Part shown: positions 11,134-22,684 of the stretch, piece after piece
Layout: every line of letters starts with the position of its first letter
Position numbering within the stretch: position 1 is the first letter of the stretch
DNA from: Planctomycetota bacterium
GTDB taxonomy: Bacteria > Planctomycetota > Planctomycetia > Pirellulales > Pirellulaceae
Length of the DNA stretch: 64,000 nucleotides
Assembly: GCA_016872725.1 (NCBI GenBank)
Contig: VGZC01000022.1
Span: 16,749 to 80,748, forward strand
Direction of reading: 5' to 3'
Translations under genes and position numbers: made by a program
The notes under the pieces: generated by a model
Seen by the model: only the letters and a program-made list of their open reading frames with translations
Database searches by the model: none
What the model was told of the DNA's origin: nothing

Positions 11134-13845
11134 ATGAGCGATCGATCAACCGTGGATCCGTTCGGTGCGCGGGACCGATTCGAGACGGGCGCGGGAGCCG
11201 CCGCCATCTATCGACTCCAACGCCTCGAAGACCAAGGGCTCGGCGCGGTTGGCCGACTGCCTTATTCGATTCGCGTGCTTCTCGAGTCGGTCCTTCGGAA
11301 CTGCGACGGTTTCGCGGTGACGGAAACCGACGTGCGGAATCTGGCGGGTTGGTCCGCCGCGTCTCCGGCGCCCGACGAGCTGCCGTTCAAGCTCGCGAGG
11401 GTCGTCCTCCAGGACTTCACGGGTGTTCCGGCCATCGTGGATCTCGCGGCCATGCGGTCGGCCATGCAGCGCCTCGGCGGCGATCCGAAGAAGATCAACC
11501 CGCTGATCCCGGTCGACCTCGTCATCGATCACTCGGTACAAGTCGACTTTTTTGGATCGACCGACGCGCTCGAACGCAACGTCGCGCTCGAGTTCGAACG
11601 GAATCGGGAACGGTATGAGTTCCTGCGATGGGGCCGTCGCGCGTTCGACAACCTGCGCGTCGTCCCGCCCAATGTGGGCATCGTGCACCAGGTCAATCTG
11701 GAATACCTCGCGAAGGTCGTCTTCCTCGGGCGCGATGCGATCGGCCCGGTCGCCTATCCCGATACGCTCGTCGGTACGGACAGCCATACCACGATGATCA
11801 ATGGACTGGGCGTCGTCGGATGGGGCGTGGGGGGCATCGAGGCCGAAGCCGTCATGCTCGGCCAGCCCCTCTACATGCTGATGCCCGAAGTCATCGGTTT
11901 CGAATTGACGGGCGCACTGCCGAGCGGCGCGACGGCGACCGATCTGGTCCTGACCGTGACGCAGATCCTTCGGAAGGAAGGCGTCGTCGGGAAATTCGTC
12001 GAGTTTTTTGGATCGGGTGTATCGGCCATGTCGCTCGCCGATCGCGCGACGATCGCCAACATGGCGCCCGAATACGGAGCGACGATCGGGTATTTTCCGA
12101 TCGACGCCGAGACGCTGCGGTTCCTGCGCCGCACCGGTCGTTCGAAGGCCGATCTGGAACTCGTCGAACGGTATGCGAAGGAGCAGGCGCTCTTCCACAC
12201 GGACGCGGCGCCGGTGCCCGTGTACACGCGCACGGTCCGTCTCGATCTGGCGACGGTGGAACCGTCGCTTGCCGGCCCCAAACGGCCTCAGGACCGCGTT
12301 CCGCTCGCGAACATGCGATCGGCGTTCCGCGAGGCCTTGCGCGCGCCGGTGACGGCGCGGGGATTCGGGATGGCCGAGGATCGGCTCGGCGCGACGGCCG
12401 ACGTGAAAGGGCCAAACGGGCCGACGCGGCTCGGACACGGCGCCGTCATCATCGCCGCGATCACGAGCTGCACGAATACGAGCAACCCGTCGGTCATGAT
12501 GGCGGCGGGGTTGTTGGCGAGGAACGCGGTTGCCGTCGGACTGCGGGTTCCTCCCCACGTGAAGACCAGCCTGGCGCCGGGTTCCCGAGTCGTCACGGAC
12601 TACCTGGATCGCGCGGGAGTCACGGGCGCGCTGGAGCGAATGGGATTCCACACGGTCGGCTATGGATGCACGACGTGCATCGGGAACAGCGGTCCGATCC
12701 CCGATCCCGTCGCGAGCGCCGTGCGCGAGGGCGATCTGGTCGCGGCGGCCGTCTTGAGCGGCAACCGGAATTTCGAAGGGCGCGTGAACCCGCTGGCCAA
12801 GGCGAATTTTCTGGCGAGCCCGCCGCTCGTCGTCGCCTACGCCATCGCGGGAACCGTGGATACGGACCTGGCGACCGAGCCGCTCGGCCGCGACCCCAGC
12901 GGGCGCGACGTTTTCCTGCGCGATATTTGGCCCTCGGCCTCCGATGTCCGGGACGCCGTGGACCGATGCGTCCTTCCGGAGATGTTCGCGTCCCGATACG
13001 GCGAAGCACTCGACGGAACCGAGGAATGGAAGCGCATTCACGTCGCCGAGGGCGCACTCTACGCGTGGGACGCGACAAGCACCTACATCCAGGAACCTCC
13101 GTTCCTGGAGAACCTGGCGCGCGGGACGCGACCGACACCACCGCTCAAGAACGCCCGCGCACTCGCCGTGCTCGGCGATTCGGTTACGACCGACCACATC
13201 TCGCCGGCGGGTTCGATCGGAAAGGACACTCCGGCGGGGCGCTACCTGATCGAGCACGGCGTCGCGCCGGCCGACTTCAACAGCTATGGGGCGCGGCGCG
13301 GAAACGACCGAGTCATGGTCCGAGGCACATTCGCCAACATCCGGATCCGTAATCACCTCGTGCCGGGCGTCGAGGGCGGTGTCACGCGCCACCTTCCTTC
13401 GGATGCGAGGATGTCGATCTACGACGCGGCCATGCGGTACCAAGAGGAAGGCGTGCCGCTGATTGTGCTCGCCGGCGCCGAATACGGCACGGGCAGCAGC
13501 CGCGACTGGGCCGCGAAAGGAACCCACCTCTTGGGCGTGCGCGCCGTGCTGGCGTCGAGCTTCGAACGCATCCATCGCAGCAATCTTGTCGGCATGGGAA
13601 TCCTGCCGCTCGAATTCGAATCCGGTGCCACGTGGCAATCGCTGGGATTGAACGGCGAGGAGACGTACGACGTCGCCGGCATCGACGATTCCCTGCGGCC
13701 CCGGAACACCGTGATGGTCAACGCGCGAAGGGCGGACGGGGAGAGCATCCGTTTTCCGGCCCGGGTGCGGATCGATACGCCGGTCGAGCTCGACTACTAC
13801 CGAAACGGCGGCATCCTGCAAACGGTCCTGCGCAATCTCCTGTAG
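11134..13845 (+). CDS. acnA: Aconitate hydratase A
   Basis: A 903-residue enzyme interconverting citrate and isocitrate in the TCA cycle through a [4Fe-4S] cluster. The cluster ligands are seen in [10 protein letters not shown] (Cys near 445) and [11 protein letters not shown] (two Cys near 511-514). The C-terminal swivel domain carries [13 protein letters not shown] and the substrate-binding [11 protein letters not shown] segment. The length and the IRP-like layout fit AcnA. ATG at 11134 is preceded by GAAGGGA. An upstream in-frame extension to 10918 has no family-like sequence. The gene stands alone, about 250 bases after mqnD and about 490 before prkA. Confidence 0.95.
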   Translation: MSDRSTVDPFGARDRFETGAGAAAIYRLQRLEDQGLGAVGRLPYSIRVLLESVLRNCDGFAVTETDVRNLAGWSAASPAPDELPFKLARVVLQDFTGVPAIVDLAAMRSAMQRLGGDPKKINPLIPVDLVIDHSVQVDFFGSTDALERNVALEFERNRERYEFLRWGRRAFDNLRVVPPNVGIVHQVNLEYLAKVVFLGRDAIGPVAYPDTLVGTDSHTTMINGLGVVGWGVGGIEAEAVMLGQPLYMLMPEVIGFELTGALPSGATATDLVLTVTQILRKEGVVGKFVEFFGSGVSAMSLADRATIANMAPEYGATIGYFPIDAETLRFLRRTGRSKADLELVERYAKEQALFHTDAAPVPVYTRTVRLDLATVEPSLAGPKRPQDRVPLANMRSAFREALRAPVTARGFGMAEDRLGATADVKGPNGPTRLGHGAVIIAAITSCTNTSNPSVMMAAGLLARNAVAVGLRVPPHVKTSLAPGSRVVTDYLDRAGVTGALERMGFHTVGYGCTTCIGNSGPIPDPVASAVREGDLVAAAVLSGNRNFEGRVNPLAKANFLASPPLVVAYAIAGTVDTDLATEPLGRDPSGRDVFLRDIWPSASDVRDAVDRCVLPEMFASRYGEALDGTEEWKRIHVAEGALYAWDATSTYIQEPPFLENLARGTRPTPPLKNARALAVLGDSVTTDHISPAGSIGKDTPAGRYLIEHGVAPADFNSYGARRGNDRVMVRGTFANIRIRNHLVPGVEGGVTRHLPSDARMSIYDAAMRYQEEGVPLIVLAGAEYGTGSSRDWAAKGTHLLGVRAVLASSFERIHRSNLVGMGILPLEFESGATWQSLGLNGEETYDVAGIDDSLRPRNTVMVNARRADGESIRFPARVRIDTPVELDYYRNGGILQTVLRNLL

Positions 13846-14339
13846 GCGAATACTCCGAGGGCAGTGTCCTTCCCGCGCGGACCGCGACTTTGGCCCGATG
13901 CGGGGAGCGGGCCGCAAGACGTTTCATCATGGGGACTTAGACAGCGTCGCCGCGCGTTCGCCTCGCGCGGCGCGCGGAAGTTTCTATTGCCGCGTCCCGA
14001 ATCGCGAATTACCCTTAACCGTAGGGACAGAGCGCGGAGCGGACGCGGCGACACGGACGTGCGGGCCTGAGTGCGCGTCCGAACGGCGACTCGTCCTCCC
14101 CTCATACCCTGCCTTCACGGTCTTTTTCAAGTTCCCGCCGCCCGCCGTGAGCCGGTCGAGCTTGCGTCTTTCCGCGTCCCACGCGCGGACGTGCCAGCGA
14201 ATACGAGGACGCGCATCGAGTCGGGGCCGATCGCGCCATGGCCGGACGGCGGCCATCCGATGGAATGCATGGCCGTTCGCGCGGGCCGCCCGGCGCGCCC
14301 CGGCGGCCCGGTCGCGGGCACACGAGGAGGAACAAGACG
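13846..14339. other. Intergenic region between acnA and prkA
   Basis: About 490 bases without a convincing ORF. Two GC-rich hairpins follow acnA: GGCCCG/CGGGCC at 13892-13913, and an 8-bp stem GCCGCGCG/CGCGCGGC at 13949-13971. Neither has a T-run, so they are at best Rho-assisted or processing structures. A weak promoter-like pair TTGCCG (13987-13992) and TACCCT (14010-14015), with 17-base spacing, might serve the prkA operon through a leader of about 320 nt. The last 20 bases hold the strong GAGGAGG ribosome-binding site of prkA. Confidence 0.4.
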
Positions 14340-16382
<2,043 letters not shown>

Positions 16383-16405
16383 ACGCGGGGGCGGGGGAAT
16401 CCACC

Positions 16406-17512
16406 ATGGTCGACAAGATCCACCGGGATCAAGGCCGATTTCGCGATATTGTGCGGGGCAAGATCCGCGACAACCTGAGAAAGTACCTATCGAACGGCGA
16501 TCTGATCGGCCGCAAGGGCAAGCAGCTCGTCAGCATCCCGCTCCCCCAGCTCGACATCCCCCATTTCCGCTACGGAGACAACGGGCGCGGGGGCGTCGGC
16601 CAGGGCGACGGGGAGATCGGTCGGCCGATCGCGCGCGGCGAAGGCGAATCGGGGCCGGGGCCCGCCGGCGCCGAACCGGGCGAACACCTGCTCGAAGTCG
16701 ATATCACGCTCGACGAACTCGCCGCCCTGCTCGGCGAATCGCTCGGCCTCCCCCAGATCGAACCGAAGGGAAAGAACCGGCTCGAACGCCAAAAGACGAA
16801 GTACTCGACCGTGCGGCGCGTCGGCCCCGAATCGCTCCGGCACTTCAAGAGGACCTACGTCGCCGCGCTGCGCCGGCAGCTCGTCGACGGCACCTACCAA
16901 CCCGACGCTCCATGCGTCCTTCCGATCCGCGACGACCGGAGGTATCGGTCATGGCGCTCGACGCCCGAGCCCGACGCGAACGCGCTCATCATCTACATGA
17001 TGGATGTCTCCGGCTCGATGGGCGACGAACAGAAAGCGGTCGTGCGCACGTGCGCATTCTGGATCGACACGTGGCTTCGCTCGAAGTACCGGGGCGTCGA
17101 ACGGCGGTTCATCATCCACGACGCGGCCGCGAAGGTCGTCGATGAGACGACCTTCTTCCAGACCCGAGAGAGTGGAGGCACGCGCATCAGTTCGGCGTAC
17201 CACGTCGCCGCCGGACTGCTCGACGGACCATTCCCCCACGAGGATTGGAACATCTATTGCTTCCAATTCTCCGATGGGGACAACTGGGGCGAGGACAGCA
17301 AAGAGGCGCTCCGCCTGCTCGACCAAAGCCTGTTGCCCCGATGCAACCTGTTCTGTTACGGCCAGGTGGAGAGCCCGTACGGGAGCGGCGAGTTCCTCCG
17401 CGCGCTCGACGCCCGGTTCCCCGCGGGCGCCGACAACCTCGTCACGACCGAGATCGAGGGGAAGGAAGGGATCTGCGACGCGATCCGGGAGTTCCTGGGA
17501 ACGGGTCGCTGA
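16406..17512 (+). CDS. yeaH: YeaH/YhbH family protein (DUF444), VWA-like domain
   Basis: A 368-residue protein. The N-terminal part (about 1-130) is charged, with a Gly-rich linker near 55-95. The C-terminal half is a von Willebrand factor A-like fold with a complete MIDAS start, DVSGSMGDE, near residue 200 and a later SDGDNW loop near 290. DUF444 proteins are almost always next to prkA and spoVR and are thought to work with the PrkA kinase in stress or sporulation signalling, though the biochemical role is not established. It lies 23 bases after prkA and 22 before spoVR, so a single transcript is likely. Confidence 0.93.
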   Translation: MVDKIHRDQGRFRDIVRGKIRDNLRKYLSNGDLIGRKGKQLVSIPLPQLDIPHFRYGDNGRGGVGQGDGEIGRPIARGEGESGPGPAGAEPGEHLLEVDITLDELAALLGESLGLPQIEPKGKNRLERQKTKYSTVRRVGPESLRHFKRTYVAALRRQLVDGTYQPDAPCVLPIRDDRRYRSWRSTPEPDANALIIYMMDVSGSMGDEQKAVVRTCAFWIDTWLRSKYRGVERRFIIHDAAAKVVDETTFFQTRESGGTRISSAYHVAAGLLDGPFPHEDWNIYCFQFSDGDNWGEDSKEALRLLDQSLLPRCNLFCYGQVESPYGSGEFLRALDARFPAGADNLVTTEIEGKEGICDAIREFLGTGR

Positions 17513-17534
17513 GGCATTTCGAGGAATAAGGACG

Positions 17535-19049
17535 ATGTCCATGATCGCGCCGACGTGCCGAGACCTTCCGAAGGAACTGGTTGAAATCCAGTCGACCATG
17601 CAACATTGGGCCCGGCATTACGGACTCGACTTCTTCCCGACCCTCTTCGAACTCGTTGATTCCGAACAGCTGAGCGCGATCGCCGCGTACGGCGGCTTTC
17701 CGACGCGCTATCCCCATTGGCGGTTCGGCATGGAATTCGAGCGGCTCGCGAAGGGGTATGCGTACGGCCTGCAGAAGATCTACGAGCTGGTCATCAACAA
17801 CGATCCTTGCTACGCCTATCTGCTCGACAGCAACTCGCTCGCCGACCATAAGCTCGTGATGGCCCACGTCTACGGCCACTGCGATTTTTTCAAGAACAAC
17901 GAGTGGTTCCGGCGGACAAACCGGCACATGATCGACGAGATGGCCAACCACGGGAATCGGATCCGCCGGTACATGGATCGGTTCGGCGTGGAGACGGTCG
18001 AGTCGTACATCGACGCGTGCCTGAGCATCGAGGACCTGATCGACCTCCACGCTCCGTTCGTGGGCCGGACGACCGATCGGCCGGACCGGTACGCGTTCCC
18101 CGAAGCGACGGCGCCCGACGAACCGCCTCGACGCGCGGCCCGCTTTCCGGCGAAGGAGTACATGGAACCGTTCATCAATCCGCTCGATCGGACCGAATCC
18201 GCGGTTCGGAAGCCGGAGGTCGAGGACGGAAGGCCGCGCGTCCCTGAGGAACCGCACCGCGACGTCCTCGGGTTCGTTCTCGAACACGCTCCGCTCAAAC
18301 CGTGGCAGGTCGACGTGATGTCGATGGTGCGCGATGAAGCGTATTATTTCGCGCCGCAGGGTCAGACGAAGATCATGAACGAGGGATGGGCGACCTACTG
18401 GCATTCGACGATCATGACCAGGCATGGGCTCGATGCCCGGGACGTCGTCTGCTATGCCGACCACTGCAGCGGAGCGCTCGCGAGTTCCCCCGCTCGGCTC
18501 AATCCGTACAAGCTGGGCGTCGAACTGTTTCGCGACATCGAGGATCGATGGGACCACGGCCGTTTTGGACCGGACTACGACGCGTGCGACGACCTGCGCG
18601 AGCGGCGTCATTGGAACACGCGCGCCGGACTCGGCCGCCAAAAGATCTTCGAGGTCCGCCGTATCCACAACGACCTGACGTTCATCGACGAATTCCTGAC
18701 GCTCGAATTCTGCGAGCGCCACCGTCTTTTTTCCTTCGGATTCAACCCGTCGTCCGGCATGTACGAGATCGAGAGCCGGCGGTTCGACGAGATCAAGCGG
18801 CGACTGCTGTTCAATCTCACCAATCTCGGCCGCCCGATCATCTACGTGAAGGACGGCAATTTCCGGAACCGCGGCGAACTCTATTTGGAGCATCGTTACG
18901 GAGGAGCGGAATTGCACCAGGGGTACGCCGAGGACACGCTTCGCAACCTGCATCGCCTTTGGTCCCGCCCGGTTCATATCGAGACGATCCGGCAGGACAA
19001 GAAATGGGTGGTTTCGTTCGACGGCCAGAAGCTGGAGTCGAGCAATTAG
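17535..19049 (+). CDS. spoVR: SpoVR family protein
   Basis: A 504-residue SpoVR homologue. Family features seen include the opening around [20 protein letters not shown], the His-rich [14 protein letters not shown] segment, [12 protein letters not shown] and the C-terminal [13 protein letters not shown] region. In B. subtilis SpoVR affects spore cortex formation, and in non-sporulating bacteria it is part of the conserved PrkA/YeaH stress module. Planctomycetes do not form endospores, so a general stress role is inferred. The ATG at 17535 follows AGGAATAAGGA. The long in-frame extension upstream lies inside yeaH in another frame and was rejected. It closes the three-gene operon. Confidence 0.94.
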   Translation: MSMIAPTCRDLPKELVEIQSTMQHWARHYGLDFFPTLFELVDSEQLSAIAAYGGFPTRYPHWRFGMEFERLAKGYAYGLQKIYELVINNDPCYAYLLDSNSLADHKLVMAHVYGHCDFFKNNEWFRRTNRHMIDEMANHGNRIRRYMDRFGVETVESYIDACLSIEDLIDLHAPFVGRTTDRPDRYAFPEATAPDEPPRRAARFPAKEYMEPFINPLDRTESAVRKPEVEDGRPRVPEEPHRDVLGFVLEHAPLKPWQVDVMSMVRDEAYYFAPQGQTKIMNEGWATYWHSTIMTRHGLDARDVVCYADHCSGALASSPARLNPYKLGVELFRDIEDRWDHGRFGPDYDACDDLRERRHWNTRAGLGRQKIFEVRRIHNDLTFIDEFLTLEFCERHRLFSFGFNPSSGMYEIESRRFDEIKRRLLFNLTNLGRPIIYVKDGNFRNRGELYLEHRYGGAELHQGYAEDTLRNLHRLWSRPVHIETIRQDKKWVVSFDGQKLESSN

Positions 19050-19147
19050 GCACCGGGAGTCCGACGACCGGAGTTTGACGTGCCTCTTCGCATTCGGGGA
19101 GAGAGCGGTCGATTCGAAAACTCTCCACACACCGGAGTCCGACGCTC

Positions 19148-19633
19148 ATGACGGCCGCATCGACGCTTGACGGGGAACTGCGCGCCATGGCGCTCCGCGC
19201 GCCGCCTTCGGGAACGATCCGTGTGCCGTGGGGCAGAGGTTCGGTCGAATGCGACGTGGCCGCGGCCGACGCGATCGGCTGCTCGGTCGATCGCGTGCGA
19301 ATCGCGTTCCTCGATCCGCGCGGTGTCGACGCGGCCGGAATCCGGAGCGTGGCCGATACGCTTTGCCGCAAGCTGAAATACCTGATGGAGCCGCTCGAAG
19401 TCCTGGAAGTCGAGACCGATCCCCCAACCGTGCAGGCGCGATCCCGGCCTCCGTCGAGCGGAACGGGCGGCGCATCCTATTACGAATTGCGGTTGGCGCG
19501 GGATTCGATCGTGCTCGTGCGGTTCCAGGCCGCGCGCGGCGCGCCGCGCATCCCCTGCGCCATGCAATTGACCCGCGAGGTTCTTGTCCGTCTCGTCGAC
19601 GACCTCGTGGCCGCCGCCGAACAACTCGCCTGA
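19148..19633 (+). CDS. Protein of unknown function downstream of spoVR
   Basis: A 161-residue soluble protein that I do not recognise. It has an acidic, slightly hydrophobic N-terminal half, a low-complexity joint near residues 100-110 (RSRPPSSGTGG) and a C-terminal half with alternating hydrophobic residues ending in an amphipathic helix (TREVLVRLVDDLVAAAEQLA). No signal peptide or membrane segment is seen. It lies 98 bases after spoVR on the same strand, so it may be a fourth member of that stress cluster. The spacer contains GGAGTCCGACG twice (near 19058 and 19132), the second overlapping its ribosome-binding region. The start follows CCGGAG. Confidence 0.6.
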   Translation: MTAASTLDGELRAMALRAPPSGTIRVPWGRGSVECDVAAADAIGCSVDRVRIAFLDPRGVDAAGIRSVADTLCRKLKYLMEPLEVLEVETDPPTVQARSRPPSSGTGGASYYELRLARDSIVLVRFQAARGAPRIPCAMQLTREVLVRLVDDLVAAAEQLA

Positions 19634-19658
19634 TGGCCGCCCATGCGATGGCCGCCGA

Positions 19659-20324
19659 TCAGGGCAGGTGGACGAACACGCACCAGATCTTGACGCCGAT
19701 GAGACCGCACGCGGCGCCCAGGGCCGCTTGGTATTCGCGGTTGTGACGCCATTGACGCCAGGACACGGCGCCCAGGGACGTGGGAAGGCGCGTGGGAAAG
19801 AACATGGGCGTGCGGCGGCGATACGACTCCCAAGCGTCACCGTGCCGTTCCCTCAACCGGCGTTCCTCGCGGAACATGGTCGGCAGGTACAGGACCCAAA
19901 ACAGGCCGAACACCACGGCGATCGATACGCCGTCGTGGAGGGCGCACCCGAATCCGATGAGCAGGAAGAGGGTGCCCAGATACAACGGATGGCGGCAGAT
20001 CCGGTACGGTCCCGTCACGGAAAGCACGTTTTCCTTATGCAACAGCGAGGCCGCCCAGGAACGGATTGCGATGCCGCCAAGGATCAGGACAATCCCGGCC
20101 AGGCTGATCGGGTTCGCCGGATTCCAGGGGTCGGCCAACGGATTTCGCAAGAACACGATGCGGACCACCAACAAGACGCCGATGAACCGCGTCACCGACA
20201 GCCGGTGCCAGGCAATCCATTGGAGCCCGGTGAGCCGTTCTTGGGCCGGATGGGGCCCGGCACTCGGCGACCCCTGCATCGCGGAGTTGCCCGGACGAGA
20301 CACTGGGTCGTGCACAATGGCCAT
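19659..20324 (-). CDS. Isoprenylcysteine carboxyl methyltransferase-like membrane protein
   Basis: A 221-residue protein with about five hydrophobic segments. The signature GPYRICRHPLYLG near residues 104-116 is the conserved SAM/lipid-binding region of the ICMT/PEMT-like superfamily, followed by the REERRLRERHGDAWESYRRR tail typical of the same group. Such proteins methylate membrane-embedded or lipidic substrates, and the substrate here is unknown. The ATG at 20324 is preceded by GGAG at a good spacing. It diverges from hemQ and converges on the small gene after spoVR. Confidence 0.82.
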   Translation of the reverse strand: MAIVHDPVSRPGNSAMQGSPSAGPHPAQERLTGLQWIAWHRLSVTRFIGVLLVVRIVFLRNPLADPWNPANPISLAGIVLILGGIAIRSWAASLLHKENVLSVTGPYRICRHPLYLGTLFLLIGFGCALHDGVSIAVVFGLFWVLYLPTMFREERRLRERHGDAWESYRRRTPMFFPTRLPTSLGAVSWRQWRHNREYQAALGAACGLIGVKIWCVFVHLP

Positions 20325-20632
20325 TGACGTTCTCCGCTTGTCGCGAATCGCCGTGTTCCAAGTGGGTCCACACGCGGGCGCGTCGACGAATCGGGGGCGG
20401 AGTATGACGATCCTCGATCTTCCTGGCCACAGCAGTTTCTTGGAACCGCGGGGACGAGCCCGGTGGTTGTCAACCCTCGACCAAGCCTCTCTTGGACCCA
20501 GGCAAGCCGGACGCCTACCTCATGGCTGGACTCGTCAGTTTGGCGGTTGCGTCCTATATTGCGCGTAGGTTTCGAATCGGTCCGGCGCCGCGGCGCCGGC
20601 GCCCCCTCGCGCGGCCATGGGCCGAACCAACC
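20325..20632. other. Divergent spacer between the ICMT-like gene and hemQ
   Basis: A 308-base region. An ORF in frame with hemQ extends back to 20492 but codes for Arg/Pro-rich sequence unlike the family, so it is probably non-coding. TATATT at 20555-20560 could be a -10 element for hemQ, but no good -35 accompanies it. I see nothing else here. Confidence 0.35.
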
Positions 20633-21487
20633 ATGCAGGAACACCACGCATCGTCCGCCGTGCCTTCCGAGACGAGCCTCACGCCGATCGAAGGCTGGCA
20701 CTGCTCGCATTTCTACTATCGATTCGACCGCCGGATCCTCGCCCAGCTCGATCACGAGTCGATCAGCGCGGGCAAGCGCCAGTTCCTGGCGATCCTCGAT
20801 CCGAATGGTCCCGATGCCGCCGCGCGCATGCAGGTGGGCGTGGTGAGCGGCCACAAGGCCGACTTCGGCCTCATGGCTCTGGACGCCGATCCCCTTCGCG
20901 TCCAAGGCGTCCATCAACGGCTGCTCGCATGCGAACTCGGCCCCGCGCTGATGCCGACCTATTCGTTCGTGTCGATGACCGAAGTATCCGAATACGTTCC
21001 CACGGTGGAGGTCTACGGGGAACGGCTGCGCGCGGGCGGCGAATCGGCGGACAGTCCGGCCTACGCCGCGAAGGTGCGGACGTTCGCCGAGCGTGAACCT
21101 CGCATGCGCCGTCAACGGCTGACGCCCGACTTGCCCGGATGGCCGGCCACCTGCTTCTATCCGATGAACAAGAAACGGGCGGTCGGCGAGAACTGGTTCC
21201 TGCTTCCGTTCGCCGACCGCAATCGCCTGATGGCCGACCACGCCCGCAGCGGCATGGATTTCGCCGACCGCGTGACGCAGCTCATTACGGTCGGCGTCGG
21301 GCTCGATGACTGGGAATGGGGAGTGACCCTTTGGGCCCGCAATCCTCAGTTCCTGCGCGAGATCGTCTATCGCATGCGGTTCGACGAGGCCAGTGCGCGG
21401 TACGGGGAATTCGGCCCGTTCCATGCCGGCTTCGTACTGTCCGCCGATGCCGTGCTCCGCCATTGCCGGGTCGGCCGCGAGGGGTGA
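20633..21487 (+). CDS. hemQ: Coproheme decarboxylase / chlorite dismutase family (HemQ)
   Basis: A 284-residue HemQ homologue. The C-terminal half carries the family core. FYPMNKKR holds the tyrosine that takes part in coproheme decarboxylation. MADHARSG holds the proximal heme histidine. GLDDWEWGVTLWA is followed by MRFDEASARYGEFGPFHAG. HemQ converts coproheme III to protoheme with hydrogen peroxide in the coproporphyrin-dependent heme pathway of Gram-positives and some deep-branching phyla. The glutamine that chlorite dismutases replace by arginine was not resolved. I chose ATG 20633 because upstream residues are unlike the family. Confidence 0.88.
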   Translation: MQEHHASSAVPSETSLTPIEGWHCSHFYYRFDRRILAQLDHESISAGKRQFLAILDPNGPDAAARMQVGVVSGHKADFGLMALDADPLRVQGVHQRLLACELGPALMPTYSFVSMTEVSEYVPTVEVYGERLRAGGESADSPAYAAKVRTFAEREPRMRRQRLTPDLPGWPATCFYPMNKKRAVGENWFLLPFADRNRLMADHARSGMDFADRVTQLITVGVGLDDWEWGVTLWARNPQFLREIVYRMRFDEASARYGEFGPFHAGFVLSADAVLRHCRVGREG

Positions 21488-21495
21488 CGGGGCGA

Positions 21496-22458
21496 TCAGC
21501 GCGGTCTTGGATCGGGCGTTGACTTGGATCCCGTGCGTGGGACGAGTACGAGCCGGACGGGCGTCTTCGGTTCGGGGATCCGTTCCGTGAACGCCTCGAA
21601 CAGCCATTCGCCTTCGGCCTGCGAGCTCTCGATCGTCAGGTCCATCGTCGCGGTCGGGAAATTCGAAACGCAGATGAAATCGCCCGCATCGGCCTGATAG
21701 AGCGATTGGCCGGTCCGCGGGTCCTTCCAAAACGAGCTTCCCGAAAAGACCCAGGGGTGGCTGAGCGATTCCTTGGTTCGCGTGTTGCGGACCCAATCGC
21801 GGGCCCGAGCGCGCCGCGGTTTGCCGTCGGCATCCTTCCAGAGGACCCAAACGTCGATCTCCGTGCCGCTGGCCGGTTCGTATTTCGGCGTGAAGACGGC
21901 CGGTTTTCCGGGTTTCGCGCCGACGGCGACGAGCGCCGCATGGGCCTCGAACGCCCGCGCTTCGACGGCCACGACCGATTCGTGTTCCTTGGTCCCCGTG
22001 AGGCACGCGAACATCTCGAGCGTTCCGCGTTTCAGACAAACGCGACCGTCCATCACCACCCACTTGCGTTTCCGATCGATCCAAATGGCGTTCTTCTTCG
22101 AGAGTCGGACCATTCCCGCCGTATCGATTTCATCAGGCACGTCGACCGACGCGCCCGCCTCCGCGCCTGCGGGAGGTTCCGACGCGCCCGCCCGGCTCCC
22201 TTCCGGCTCGACGGCCCACAACGAAGGCGGGAGATTCCGCGAGCCGGGCGAATCCAACACACCGGGGAGGCACAGGAGGAGGCTCAGGACAGCCAACAGA
22301 CTCGGGGAACCCGAACTGCGCCGCTCGGCGAGAACCCTCGATGGGCGTCGACCGACGATCGCGGCGATGCGCGGCGTTCGCCGCGACGCATGTCGGTTCC
22401 TCGCACGGATCCGCCTCGAACGGCACTCGGCCTGTTCTCGCGTCGTCATGGTCGCCAT
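21496..22458 (-). CDS. Planctomycete YdjY-domain secreted protein
   Basis: A 320-residue protein from the ATG at 22458, which follows AAGGCGAGG. An ATG at 22485 is also in frame. After a basic, unconserved N-terminus there is a hydrophobic stretch (LLAVLSLLLCLPGV), so it is probably exported or anchored. From about residue 125 it carries a domain I associate with YdjY-like proteins of planctomycetes: RKWVVMDGRVCL, ACLTGTKEHESV, then DVWVLWKDADGK. Its role is unknown. It converges on hemQ with a gap of only 8 bases and diverges from the 639-residue gene. Confidence 0.68.
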   Translation of the reverse strand: MATMTTREQAECRSRRIRARNRHASRRTPRIAAIVGRRPSRVLAERRSSGSPSLLAVLSLLLCLPGVLDSPGSRNLPPSLWAVEPEGSRAGASEPPAGAEAGASVDVPDEIDTAGMVRLSKKNAIWIDRKRKWVVMDGRVCLKRGTLEMFACLTGTKEHESVVAVEARAFEAHAALVAVGAKPGKPAVFTPKYEPASGTEIDVWVLWKDADGKPRRARARDWVRNTRTKESLSHPWVFSGSSFWKDPRTGQSLYQADAGDFICVSNFPTATMDLTIESSQAEGEWLFEAFTERIPEPKTPVRLVLVPRTGSKSTPDPRPR

Positions 22459-22684
22459 CGATTCGCCTCGCCTTGTTGACCGCATGGACCTCGTTCGAAA
22501 ACCACGCCGGCCGGGATTCGCGAGGCCGATCGCCTGTTATGATGATGCGTTCCCGAGCAACGGAAACCGCGGGAATTCCGCGTTCGCTCGGCCACGTCGG
22601 CGATGGTCGTCGCGGGCCGCCGCCCGTACTTCCGTCGCATTATACGCGTTCGAGCCCTTCTCCCCAACGAAGATCGCCGATCCC

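Noticed and set aside
13892..13913. GGCCCG/CGGGCC hairpin as an intrinsic terminator of acnA
   Set aside because: There is no T-run and the loop is 10 bases; it is described only as a possible structure.
20492..20632. N-terminal extension of HemQ with a hydrophobic stretch
   Set aside because: HemQ is cytoplasmic and of about 250-285 residues. The extension is basic, unconserved and would cross a -10-like element.
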